Below, piece after piece: positions 48,556 through 59,491 of a DNA stretch of 64,000 bases (positions are counted from its first letter, which is position 1; each line of letters begins with the position of its first letter). Location: contig LR746265.1 in assembly GCA_902729315.2 (NCBI GenBank), positions 8,365,392 through 8,429,391 of the forward strand, given 5' to 3'. The notes under the pieces were generated by a model. The model saw nothing but the letters and a program-made list of their open reading frames with translations, made no database searches and was not told the DNA's origin. The position numbers were made by a program, and so were the translations under genes. Origin of the DNA: Spirodela intermedia (Eukaryota; Streptophyta; Magnoliopsida; Alismatales; Araceae).

Positions 48556-50192
48556 TGATAAGTCTTCATTATCATGAGTTAATAATTAGTAAACAATATA
48601 GTTTTAGCCTTAACTCATGATAAATAGACTTATATTTGTGTTAAATAATGATTTTTGGTTTTCAATTGATTAACGTGAATTTTTGGGTAATTATGTGATT
48701 TTATACGATTTTTACAGTCTTACTTTTGAGAGAAATGAAGAACAAGAAATAAAAATAAAATCATTGCAAAAATGGGGGGTCCCGCCGGCCAGCTGGGCCC
48801 GCAAGTGGGTCGGAAGCGTAGTCGGGGAGTAAGCCGCGAGCAGGGGCTCGAGCGGCTTGGCTTAGGGACCGACAGAGCACGCGCGTTCGCCACTCCCCTT
48901 CCACGTCACCAGTGGCCAGCCGGCTGTGGGGCAAAGAGTAGTCGTACACGCGAGAGAAGTGACTTTGCTCACAAAGCTAACATTACTATATATTCGCCCG
49001 AAAACTCGGCGTACAACCGATGTGGGACTAAACCCCCGTCACACCTTCCTCAGAAGAGGCGGGGTGACCGGCGCGGGTTCGAATCCTCCCAGAGTCAAAA
49101 TTCATATATTTTTATCTGAATATCACGACTTTCCTGCAGATCGCCGGTGAAGGATTAAGCAACGAGAATCGCTAGATCATCGGCGAAAATCTCGTCAACG
49201 CGATTCGCGGAGCATTGCTACTAAAATTGCTGAACGATTCGCGATAAAAGGATCGCAAATCTATCGAGTAAATCATCTCCGATTGATCGACGAACAAGCT
49301 ATCGTCGGGAAGAGGACGATCCGCCGGGAGACCAATCGCCACCTCCTGAGAGCGTACCAGATGCGATGAAGAGCCTCCTCTTGCTGCACGGACCTGAGGA
49401 TGAAGCTCCCTGACACGCACCCCACCTCCATCTAGCGCCTCTCCGTCGGGTGACAGCCGCCAGAGAGCCGCAAAGTCGCCGTTTTTCCGCTCCGCCGGGT
49501 GACAGCCATCGGAGACGATTCGATGACTCACTTCATTGATCTCTAGACTTCGCGAGAAGATCTAGAGGTTGCCCACGTCGTCTTTGTCCAAGGAGAGCCT
49601 TCGAGGCCGTGGACATTGCACGACGATCCTTCCAAACGCTCAGGATTCTGGTGCATCGCCGACGCATCGCCGTGGTGACGCTGGAACTCTGTTTTCCTGC
49701 TTTCAATTTAATTTACGCTTTATTTAGTGATACTTTGTGTGATTTTAATTTACCAAACTATACTTCGTTAAATTACGATTCTTTTGGCTTTTACAGATCT
49801 TAATTTGATTAATTAAGTCGTTTGTAATCGCTTACGTAAGAATTGCCGGGCGGAACTCTGTTTCTGCCTGATTCGCGTTCGCCAGGCGCTGACGTCACCT
49901 TGACGCCCGCACCCTTATTTATTTTTTTTTCGTGAATTTTAAATATATTTCCTTTTTATTTCCTAGTATAAAATTCGTAAGAAAATCGTATTCATTGAGA
50001 AAAATTCTGAATAATTACCAGATATTATATTCTGTGATCAACCTGGAAAATTACCGCTATTTTTGGAATTTTTATTGAATTATAATTGATATATTTACTT
50101 TGAAATACTTCTAAATATCCGAAAATTCTTATTTTCTAGTTTTATAAATTTAATATTTGCGTGATTTAACATACAACAACTGAGTCACGTCA
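48556..50192 (+). mobile_element. Complete solo LTR (1637 bp) with 5-bp target-site duplication
   Basis: It begins TGATAAGTC and ends GTCACGTCA (TG...CA) and is flanked by ATGAG at 48551-48555 and again at 50193-50197. It has inserted into an older inverted copy of itself. It retains many CpGs that appear as TG or CA in the other copies, so it is the youngest copy here. A TATA box (CTATATATT, 48986-48994) marks the likely transcription start about a quarter of the way in. A perfect Pol III B-box-like GGTTCGAATCC lies at 49076-49086. There is no coding capacity of its own. A solo LTR is the usual product of unequal recombination between the two LTRs of an element. Confidence 0.92.
48986..48994 (+). 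promoter_or_regulatory. LTR TATA box
   Basis: CTATATATT followed by TCGCCCG. The same block is conserved in the other copies of the family near 52373, 55859 and 63721 and, inverted, near 50393, which supports it as the LTR core promoter. Confidence 0.6.
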
Positions 50193-50197
50193 ATGAG

Positions 50198-50669
50198 ATT
50201 TTCACTGATGATCTAGAGATTTTGGTTGCTTAATCCTTCATCGACGATCTGCAAGAAAGTCGTGATAATTAGATAAAAAAATATTAGTTTTAGCTCTAGA
50301 AGGATTTGAACCCGCGTCAATTGCCCCGACCCTTCTGAGAAAGGTGTGACGTGGGTTTAATCCCACATCAGTTGTGTGCCACTTTTTCAGGTGAATATAT
50401 AATAATGTTATAGTTGTGAGCAAAATCCCTTCTCTCGCGTGTACGACAACTCCTTGTTCCACAGCTGGCTAGCCACTAGTGACATGGAAGGGGAGTGGCG
50501 CACACATGCCCCTATCGGTCTAAGCCGCTCGAGCCCCTACTCGCAACTACTCCCCGACTATGCTTTCGACCTGCTTGTGGGCCCAGCTGGCCAGCGGGTC
50601 CCCCTCATTTTGTCTTTTTTTTTAATTTCCTTTTCATCATTTATCTCAAAAGCAAAACTATAAAAATCA
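50198..50669 (-). repeat. Continuation of the inverted LTR (5' portion)
   Basis: This is the reverse complement of the LTR from the solo-LTR insertion point towards its start. It includes the inverted TATA region, GGATTTGAACC (an inverted B-box-like site, 50302-50312) and the GGCCAGCGGGTCC block. It breaks off at about 50669, roughly 130 bases short of the LTR terminus, and continues directly into internal-region sequence, so a deletion joined them. Confidence 0.8.
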
Positions 50670-51945
50670 TAAGGCTCTCATTCATTAATAAATACTTTCT
50701 ATTAATAGACCATAAAATGTGATCAGGCCATATAATTTTCGAATTAGCTCTTACCCAATCTAAATTTTTTTCATCTAAATTGATATCTCTAATTCTTCCA
50801 TTCATCTATTTCTTAATGTCTTCTTTTATCTACATAATCTTCCCCTACTCCATTTTATCTTCTATACATATTTGTTCAATTTGCGAGGAGTGAAATATTT
50901 CAAGCTTAGAAATAATTCTAATGGGCTGTGGGTTTTGAAGGATGGAAGGATTGTCTTCTTTAATCTTAGATATAATGAATTCAGTAAAATTAAAATTTTC
51001 TCCTCTAAAATTATCTCTATATTCATATCCATTATTTTTATTTCTTCCCATTAGTTGAATCAACTCTTTTTCTAGCTTTTCATTTCTCAACTCATCAAAT
51101 TCTTCATTTTCCCAAGAGCTATCTTTTAATTTCAGTATATGATATACATCATCATCCTCACTATCAACATCCATGGCTATAAAATTATGATTAAATTTAT
51201 TAATTTTGTCTCCTACATCTCCCAAAACAACTGATTTTTTCTCACCTAAAATATGTTTCTCTTCATTTCTGTCCTTACTCCCTTTTACTAAAATTTAGAT
51301 AATTTTTCCATGATTAGCTGTTGTTTCTTCATCTAAGGGCTCTTTCACTTCATCATCCTCATTATATTCATTCATTAATTGTGAGCAATAAATGATTTTC
51401 TTCAAATTTTTTGCTACTATATTTTCAGCGTTAATATTCTCATTTACTTCTAATGGCTCATCAATTTCTTCTAATAATTAGAAATAAGAATCAAGTAAAA
51501 TATTCTTACTCAATATATTCACTGTCTTAACATTTTTATTTTGTGAGTTTTTTTCTAAATTTATCTAACTAGACTCTCCTTGCTGAAATCCTACTATTAG
51601 GCGGTTCCTTGGATTTTCTATGGGCTGACTAGGTAGTTGTCCCTCTTCTCTCTTATTCCCAAGAGCCTCTATAATTTATTTCTAGTGCAGCATCATTTAA
51701 TTCATAGTTTATTGCATCATCTGGCTCATTTGCTGAATCATTTCCATAGCATTAGATTGGATTCGAGAGGACTGATTTTTCTGAAATCTATGTTCTTATT
51801 TTGGACGAAATTCAAAATTTGAATTGGATCTAAGTGCTTCTGGATTTTGAATATTATTTGGGTTTCTCTACGAAAAATTATTCCCCCAATTAGGATTATA
51901 AGAATTAGAAAAATATTCTCTATTTTTACTAAAATCATGGGGTAC
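50670..51945 (-). mobile_element. Inverted internal region with gag-like remnant
   Basis: This segment is an inverted copy of 52788-53640. The minus strand has an open stretch at 51225-50845 (126 codons, acidic, with VDSEDDDVYHI and FNFTEFIISKIKEDNPS). Upstream, near 51930-51690, there is a frame reading SYNPNWGNNFS...RNPNNIQNPEAL, reminiscent of the NPGWRNHPNFSW region that follows gag in Athila/Tat-type plant gypsy elements. No protease, RT or integrase sequence is found, so the family looks non-autonomous. The lineage is an inference from that one motif. Confidence 0.6.
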
Positions 51946-52787
51946 TGATAAGTCTTCATTATCATGAGTTAATAATTAGTAAATAATATAGTTTTAGTCT
52001 TAACTCATGATAAATAGACTTATATTTATGTTAAAGAATGATTTTTGGTTTTCAATTGATTAACGTGAATTTTTGGGTAATTATGTGGTTTTATACAATT
52101 TTTACAATCTTACCTTTGAGATAAATGAAGAACAAGAAATAAAAATAAAAAATATTACAAAATGGTGGAGACCCGCCGGCCAGCCTAGCCTGTGAGCGAG
52201 TCGGAAGTGCAGTCGGGGAGTAGCCACGAGCAGGGGCTCGAGCGGCTTAGCTTGAACCGATAGGGGCATGTGTGCGCCACTCTCCTTCCATGTCACCGGT
52301 GGCCAGCCGGCTGTGGGGCAAAGAGTGGTCATACACGCAAGGGAAGGGACTTTGCTTGCAAAGTTAACATTACTATATATTCGCCCGAAAAATCGATGCA
52401 CAACCGATGTGGGACTAAACCCCCACGTCACACCTTCCTCACAAGCGGGTGACCGGCGCGGGTTTGAATCCTTCTAGAGTCAAAATTCATATATTTTTAT
52501 CTAATTATCACCACTTTCCTGCAGATCGCCAGTGAAGGATTAAGCAATGAGAATCGTTGGATCATCGGCAAAAATCTCGTCAACACGATTCGCAGAGCAT
52601 TGCTACTAAAATTACTGAATGATTCGCGATAAAAGGATCGCGAATCCATTAAGTAAATCATTTCCGATTGATCAACGAACAAACCGTCGTCGAGAAGAGG
52701 ACGATCCGCTGAGAGACGAGTCACCACCTCCTGAGAGCGTACCAGATGCGATGAAGAGCCTCCTCTTGCTGCACAGACCTAAGGACG
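51946..52787 (+). repeat. Truncated 5' LTR of the plus-strand element
   Basis: It starts TGATAAGTCTTCATTATC exactly like the solo LTR and follows it for about 840 bases to the TTGCTGCACAGACC block, then switches without the rest of the LTR, primer-binding site or leader into internal sequence (ACACTAGAAATAAATTATAG). The switch point has short shared sequence (GCTGCAC versus GCTACAC), as in deletions by illegitimate recombination. Confidence 0.82.
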
Positions 52788-55432
52788 CTACACTAGAAAT
52801 AAATTATAGAGGCTTTTGGGAATAAGAGAGAAGAGGGACAGCTACCTAGTTAGCCCATAGAAAATTCAGAGAACCACCCAACAATAGGATTTCAGTAAGA
52901 AGAGTCTAGTAGCATAAATCTAGGAAAAAACTCACAAAATGAAAATGTTAGGATAGTGAATACATTGAGTGATAATATTTTACCTGATCTTTATTTCCAA
53001 CTATTAGAAGAAATCGATGATCCATTAGAAGTAAATAAGAATATTAAGGCCAAAAATATAGTAGTAGAAAATTTGAATAAAATCATTTATTGCTCATACT
53101 TGATGAAGGAATATAGTGAGGATGATGAGGAGAAAGAGCCCTTAAATGAAGAAACAATAGTTGATCATGGAAAATCATCCAAATTTTAGTAGAAGGGAGT
53201 AAGGACAGAAATGAAGAAAAACATATTTCAGGTGAGGAAAAATCAGTTGATTTGGGAGATGTAGGAGACGAAATTAATAAATCTAATCATAATTTTGTAG
53301 CCATGGATGTTGATAGTGAGGATGATGATGTATATCATATACCAAAATTAAAAGATAGCTCTTGAGAAGATGAAGAATTTGATGAGTTGAGAAACGAAAA
53401 GCTAGAAAGAGTTGATTCAACTAATGAATATGAATATAGAGATAATTTTGGAGGAGCAAATTTGAATTTTACTAAATTCATTAGATCTGAGATTAAAGAA
53501 GACAATCCTTCCATCCTTCAATACCCACAGCCCATTAGAATTATTTCTAAGCTTGAAATATTTCACATTTTATGGCATGATCACATTTTATGGTCTATTA
53601 ATAGAAAGTGTTTATTAATGAATGAGAGTCTTACAAAAAAAGATAGAAATGAGGAAAGATTCTTTTCAAAATGGAAATATTATTTTTGGGAAAATTTTGT
53701 TAATTTCTATTTTGTTTTGGCTGAAAGTATGTCAAGGTATATATATGAAGCATATGAATTTATGCTAAATCTGAAAAAGAATATCATGAAACTTACCTTG
53801 GGATACAAATATATTTTGATGGTCATAGATCATCTTATATGATCTAAGAGTTGTCTAGTTGAAGACACTAAATTCAGCACTGCATGGGAGGCAACCCATC
53901 GTTTTTATTTCATTATGTTTGACTTTTTTTCGAAGCTCTATTTTCTTAGAATTTTGTAGTACTTGTTTCTGTATTTGTTTTTTCGAAAAAGTGCAAGAGG
54001 AGGAGTGTAAGATGAAGTAGAAAATCAAAAACGAGGTTTAGGTGATGTCTTTCTGAGCCTTATCATTTATGAAAAATTTTAATGCTTAACTTTGCACATA
54101 TGCATGCTTCACTTGAAAATTATATTTTCTGCATATTCTGTTTCGATTTTTCTGTGTCATTGACAATGTAATTTTTAAGTTGGGGGGTGAAGTATTCATT
54201 ATTAATTTATGCTATAGGACAATTAAAAACGTGTTTGTATTAGAATAGCAACTGAAAAAATAAAAATAAAATAAAATTTGATAAACTACAATATCTATTT
54301 TCTAGTTTTCTGTCAAGAACAACAAACTCAAAAATAGCAGACAAAAAATAGCCCAAAATTTGACATTGTGGAGACCTTTTTCTCACATTTCAATCCCCTA
54401 GACGTATATTACTGAAATTCAAAATTACAACGATAAAGATGATAGTTTTGATTTCTTTTTGACAAATTTATTGTTGCTAACAATAGAACTAAAAATAGAA
54501 AACAGAACTGTCAAAACTATCTAATTTACAAATTTCTTACATCATATTGTATGTATGAAAAATTAAATCAATTAGATTGATTGATACCAAAAGATACTAG
54601 GAAGATTATTATTGAGTCAAAAGAATAATCTAGTAGCATGAAATGTTAGAATACTCCTTGAATACATGATAGATAACAAGGATTTGATTTTACAGATTTT
54701 CACTTCATGATCTTGATGGATAATAGTTACTTAATGTGAAAATTTGATTGATCATTTGAGTTTGATGGAGATTTTTACACCCCGATTTATAGGACTTGTG
54801 AGGAGAAATCACTTATCTCGAAAAAAAGAAGAAAGAGAGAACAATGTGAAAAATCTAAAAATGAAGAGTACACATGGAGGGTGTGATACATCATTCTCAT
54901 TGTCAAAAATCGTGCATAGAAAAATACTTACTACAAAATAAGTGGATAAAGTGAAAGCCTTGAAAATGAATAGTACACATGGAGGATGTGAGACATCATT
55001 CTTAGTGTCGAAATTTGTCTACGAGAAAAGCTACTTATCCACTATATATATAAAAAAAAAAGAAAAAGAAGAAATATAGTGTAAACTTCAAAAATTAAGC
55101 CATGGAAAAAATTAAATGTAAGATCAATATATATTCTTAGATGAGTATTGAAAATTAAAACATCTTGTAAATATATCTATGAGTGAAGAAATGATAGAGA
55201 TGTGAATAGAAGAAGTGAAGTCTAGATTGTTATTCTAAGGAGTGCTTAAATATTTAAGTGCTTGACATCATTCTTAAATACTTGATATAAGAATCCAAAG
55301 TGTCTAAAGGTGCATCATTTCTGATTGTATTTTTTTTTATTTTTATGTATTGAAATATGATGTTTGAGATTTGTAAAAAACGAATTCGTAATTCTATTGC
55401 AAAGAGACTAGCAATGATTTAAGTTGGAGGTG
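52788..55432 (+). mobile_element. Internal region of a non-autonomous gypsy-like element
   Basis: The left 850 bases match, in inverse orientation, 50670-51680 and contain broken acidic frames (52956-53189, with LEEIDDPLEVNKNIKAKNI and SEDDEEKEPLNEE; 53387-53842, with FTKFIRSEIKEDNPS). Near 53878-53900 it has GCACTGCATGGGAGGCAACC, a motif I associate with the sequence after the coding region of several plant gypsy families. No pol domains lie between them. A tandem duplication of about 105 bp is at 54861-55050 (GTACACATGGAGG...GACATCATTCT). A first polypurine-like AAGTTGGGGGGTG is at 54178 and the working-position one, AAGTTGGAGGTG, directly precedes the 3' LTR. Confidence 0.7.
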
Positions 55433-56994
55433 TGATAAGTCTTCATTATTATGAGTTAATAATTAGTAAATAATATAGTTTTCACCTTAACTCATGATAA
55501 ATAACTTATATTTGTGTTAAAGTGTGAAAAGTAGTTTTCAATTAATTAATGTGAATTTTTAGGTAATTATGTGATTTTATATGATTTTATATAATTTTTA
55601 TAGTCTTACTTTTGAGATAAATGAAGAAAAAGAAATTAAAATAAAAATAAGACAAATGGGGAACCCACCGGCCAGCCAAGCCTGCAAGCGGGTCAGAAGT
55701 GCAGTTGGGGAGTAGCCGCGAGCAGAGGCTCAAGTGGCTTGGACCGATTGGGCACGTGTGCACCACCCCCCTTCCACGTCACTAGTGGCCAGCCGGTTGT
55801 GGGGCAAGGAGTGGTCGTACACATGCAAGAAAAATACTTCATCAAAAATGTAGTATTACTATATATTCATCAGAAATTTTGGCGCACAACCGATGTGAGA
55901 CTTCTTTAACCTGCGTCACACCTCCCAGAAAGGGCATGGGGGCAATTGGCATAGGTTCGAAAGTGAAAATTCATATTTTGTTTATCTGATTATTGTGACT
56001 TTCCTGTAAACCATCGGTGAAGGATTAAGCAACTAGAATCGCTAGATCATCGACAAAAATCTCGTCAAATGCAATTCACAGAGTATTGTTACTAAAATTA
56101 TTGAATGATTTGTGATAAAAGAATTGCAAATCCATCGAGTAACTAATCTCCGATTGATCGACAAACAAGCTGTCGTCGAGAAGAAGACGATCCGCTAGGA
56201 GATGAGTCCCCACTTTTTGAGAGCATACCAGATGCGATGTAGAGCCTCCTCTTGTGATGCAGACCTGAGGATGAAGCTTCTTGACACGCGCCCCACCTCC
56301 ATCCAGCTCCTCTCCATTAGGTGACAGCCACCGGAGATGATTTGATGACCCATTTCATTGATCTCTAGACTTCGCAAAGAGATCTAGAGATTGCCTATGT
56401 TGTCTTTGTCCAAGGAGAGCCTTCAAGGTTGTAGGCGCTCAAGATTCTGGTACATTACCGACGCATCACCGTTGCGATGTTGGAACTCTATTTTCCTACT
56501 TTCAACTTAATTTTTGTTTCATTTAGTGATAACTTGTTGATTTTAAATTTACCAAGATATACTTCATTTCATTATAATTCTTTTAGATTTTCCAAATCTT
56601 AATTTAATCAATTGAATCGTCTATAATCATTTACGTAAGAATCATTGGGCAGAACTCTATTTCTGCCAGATTTGCATTCGCGAGGTGCTGACATCATCCT
56701 AATATCCGAACCCTTATTTCTTTTTTTTGTAAATTTTAAATATATTTATTTTTCATTTACTAGTATCAAATTCTTAGAAAATAATATTCATTGAGGACAA
56801 TTCTAAAAAATTACTAGATATTATATTACATCCCTCTAATCGACCTAGAAAATTACTGCTATTTTTGAAAGTTTTATTGAATTATAATTGATATATTTAT
56901 TCAGAAATATTTCTAAATATCCAAAAATTCATATTTTCTAGTTTTATAAATTTAAAATTTATGTGATTTACAATACAACAACTAAGTCACGTCA
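55433..56994 (+). repeat. 3' LTR of the plus-strand element
   Basis: It begins TGATAAGTCTTCATTATTATG straight after the polypurine tract (AAGTTGGAGGTG) and ends AAGTCACGTCA, 1562 bp, colinear with the solo LTR. Many CpGs have become TG or CA and small indels are present. The following bases are ATAAT, which does not match GGTAC before the 5' LTR at 51946, so no target-site duplication is visible and the element has been rearranged. Confidence 0.88.
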
Positions 56995-57003
56995 ATAATC
57001 AAT

Positions 57004-57407
57004 GTATCCCTTTCTCACATGTGTACGGCCACTCTTTGTCACATGCCCGACTGGCCATTGATGATGTGGAAGGGAAGTGACGCACATGTGTCCCCCTATC
57101 AGTTAGTCTTTAGCCGCTCAAGCCCTTACTCACGGTTCCGCCTATCTATACTTCCAACCTGTTTGTGGGCTTGACTAGGTGGCAAGTTTTCTCTTTCTTC
57201 TATCTTTTAATTTTATTTCTCTTTATTTATCTCAAAAATAAGATTATTAAAATTATATAAATTCACATAAGCTTTCATAATTAGCCAAATTAATCAATTA
57301 AAAACTATTTTTTATAATTTGACATAAATATAAGTCTATTTATCAAGAGTTTAGATTAAAACTATATTATTAATTAATTATTAACTCATGATAATGAAAA
57401 CTTATCA
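57004..57407 (-). repeat. Inverted 5' portion of an LTR
   Basis: This is the reverse complement of about the first 420 bases of the LTR, ending in TTATCA (a TG start on the minus strand). It may be the far 5' LTR of the inverted element whose 3' LTR begins at 47552, with the remainder lost around the inserted plus-strand element; the outer flanks GGTGA and ATATC do not match. Confidence 0.75.
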
Positions 57408-58125
57408 ATATCTTCATTAAAGTATATATTTTTTGATTAACATCAAACTTATCCAATGATTATATCATCGTATTTGTCTAAGGATCAAGAGAATAGATTA
57501 CTTGATGTACTTAGGACATAGAGAGAGGTGATTGGTTGGTCTCTAGCAAATATTTGAGGACTTGATCTATTTGTGTGTATGCACATATTTTATCATGAGG
57601 AGAACTATCATTTCCTTACTAGCTTTTGTTTAGGACATATTTTATTGGTCGAGTGCTTTAGTTAGAGAACCATTCAAGGGCAATAGTGTAGTAGATGGGG
57701 CATAAAAACCAGAATTTTCTTCCCTTTTCCCTTCTCTCACATGCATTAAAGACTTTTGCATGCATTAGAGATAATGCATCATTCAAGTAGGGGGGAGAAC
57801 AAAAAAATTCAAAAATGTTCTGAATATTTTAAAACTTTTGCTGCATTGATTATTTGCACAAACACGTATGATTAAACGAACAAAGCCTAATGCTCCTTTA
57901 AAAGGGTAAGTCAATTAGAAACGTTTACCTTCTCTAGATTAGGGGTGTGGATCTCATGAAAAAAAGATAGGTGAATTCTTTACCATGATCATTATTCTTT
58001 GAAGTATGAAGGAGTTTTAGGTTGTATTCATGGGTATGTGGTGCGACAATAAATGGCTAATGATAGTATATTGTGGATGAAAACGATTGAACTAGATCAT
58101 CTTAGTCTAGTTATTATGTTGTGGT
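57408..58125. other. AT-rich spacer
   Basis: No gene is seen. The sequence has retroelement-like texture (short broken frames, AAGTAGGGGGGAGAAC near 57785, resembling a polypurine tract) but no domain I can name. Confidence 0.45.
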
Positions 58126-58430
58126 TGATAAGTCTTCATTATCTGTATTTACCTTATATTTATCAATATTTAGTGCATAAAATTAACAGAAATAATACAT
58201 GTTACATTTAATTCGTATGCATTCAGATCATTCATACATAAACATGTATTTTAATATTTTTAAAATTATTTTAAGATAATTAATTTAAATAATTATGCAT
58301 GAAATATTTTTATGAGTTTTAGGATTTTCTAAATTTTATCCTGGATTTTTTGAAATTTTCTAGAATTTCTCATAATTTCTAAGAGGTTTTGATATAAAGG
58401 TCTAAAATAAAAGAAAATCAGAATGAGTTG
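58126..58430 (+). repeat. LTR-terminus-like sequence upstream of the kinase gene
   Basis: The first 18 bases (TGATAAGTCTTCATTATC) are identical to the start of the LTR family at 48556, but the sequence then diverges completely (TGTATTTACCTTATATTTATC). It is either a very diverged relative, a different family sharing its terminus, or a fragment. Its right end cannot be placed. Confidence 0.4.
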
Positions 58431-58552
58431 GGCTGGGCCGAGCCAAGTGACCCAATGGGCCGGAATATTCAGAGGCTAAAAGTTAAACCATCAACAGGTC
58501 GACAGTGGAAGCAGAACCGACGAGTTGGCATGACACTTAAGCAGATGTGGGA

Positions 58553-58558
58553 CACGTG
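58553..58558 (+). promoter_or_regulatory. G-box (GACACGTGGC) upstream of the kinase gene
   Basis: The palindrome CACGTG in the context GACACGTGGC is a strong G-box/ABRE core bound by bZIP and bHLH factors. It lies about 230 bp before the CT-rich probable leader of the kinase gene. Confidence 0.45.
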
Positions 58559-58699
58559 GCCCACACGGGTTCGACGACATTTCAACGGACATCGTGAACA
58601 GAAATTGGCACAATTTACGTCAGACCTCAAAGAGAAATGTAATTGGAGATCCGTACCTAATGGCAGAACGTGAAAGAAGAGCGGGTGATAGAGTAAGGC

Positions 58700-59023
58700 T
58701 GTCATTGATCTCTCTTTCTTTCGCGCCTTTTCTCGCTCCCTTTGTCTGTCTGCTCTCTCTCACTCTATCTTGCTCTCGCTTTCTTTCTGTGGATGCGTCC
58801 TCGCTCTACGAAGCACGGCGGAGTTCGGACAGCCTGCCGCCTTCTCCTCTCCTCTCCGTCGAGTTCTTCTGGAACCCTTTCTCGTGCGCGAATCCGGAGG
58901 AAGAGTGGGAGGCCGCATCCGGCGGAGGAGTCCACCGCCGAAGACGCCGAGGTCACGGTCGGCGCCGCCTCACGGAGAGGTCGTACGTTCCCAGGCTTCT
59001 GCTTCCCTGAAAGGCCGCTCCGG
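58700..59023 (+). other. Probable 5' leader or first exon of the kinase gene
   Basis: A CT-rich start is followed by a GC-rich stretch that ends at a good donor (CGG/GTATGT, 59024). It is open in two frames: one from ATG 58793 begins MRPRSTKHGG and is Arg/Ser/Pro-rich; another is open from 58770. Related kinases begin with an Arg/Ala-rich low-complexity segment, so this could encode it, but I do not recognise the usual N-terminal motif. The bases TATGTTCTAGTGCCGTCTTT occur twice just after the donor (59025 and 59078), a small tandem duplication. Confidence 0.4.
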
Positions 59024-59491
59024 GTATGTTCTAGTGCCGTCTTTCGACGAATTCTCGCCTTTCGTTGATTCGGGGGTTATGTTCTAGTGCCGTCTTTCGA
59101 TGGGTTCGTGATTTTCTGTGTCGGGGGCATCTTCTTGTGGACTCTTTGGATGGGATCTTTATTTTCTTTGATTTGGACTTTCGGTTGCCTGCGGTGGTGC
59201 GGGTGGTGCGAGATTGCTGAAGAACGCTCTGGCTTTCCTCCTTCCTCTTATTTATTTACCTTCTTCCGATTTGTTTTGCCGCTTCGTTGCTGATTCGATT
59301 TGATGTTTGGTCTGGGTAGGGGGATCTATCTTCTTCTTTAGACTTCCATCCGATTGCTCTTTGGGGACGGATGAGTGTTACCGTCTGGAGGAGAAAAGAT
59401 TATTTCAGCAAGGTTTATCGATTGACGGTGACGGGTGAGCGTGTTGAATCAAGGGGCACATTCGATTTTCGGATCGCTGAGCGATCGACCA

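Noticed and set aside
49068-49100. tRNA gene suggested by GGTTCGAATCC
   Set aside because: No acceptor, D or anticodon arm can be built around it and the T-stem pairs poorly; it is part of an LTR. Kept only as a finding.
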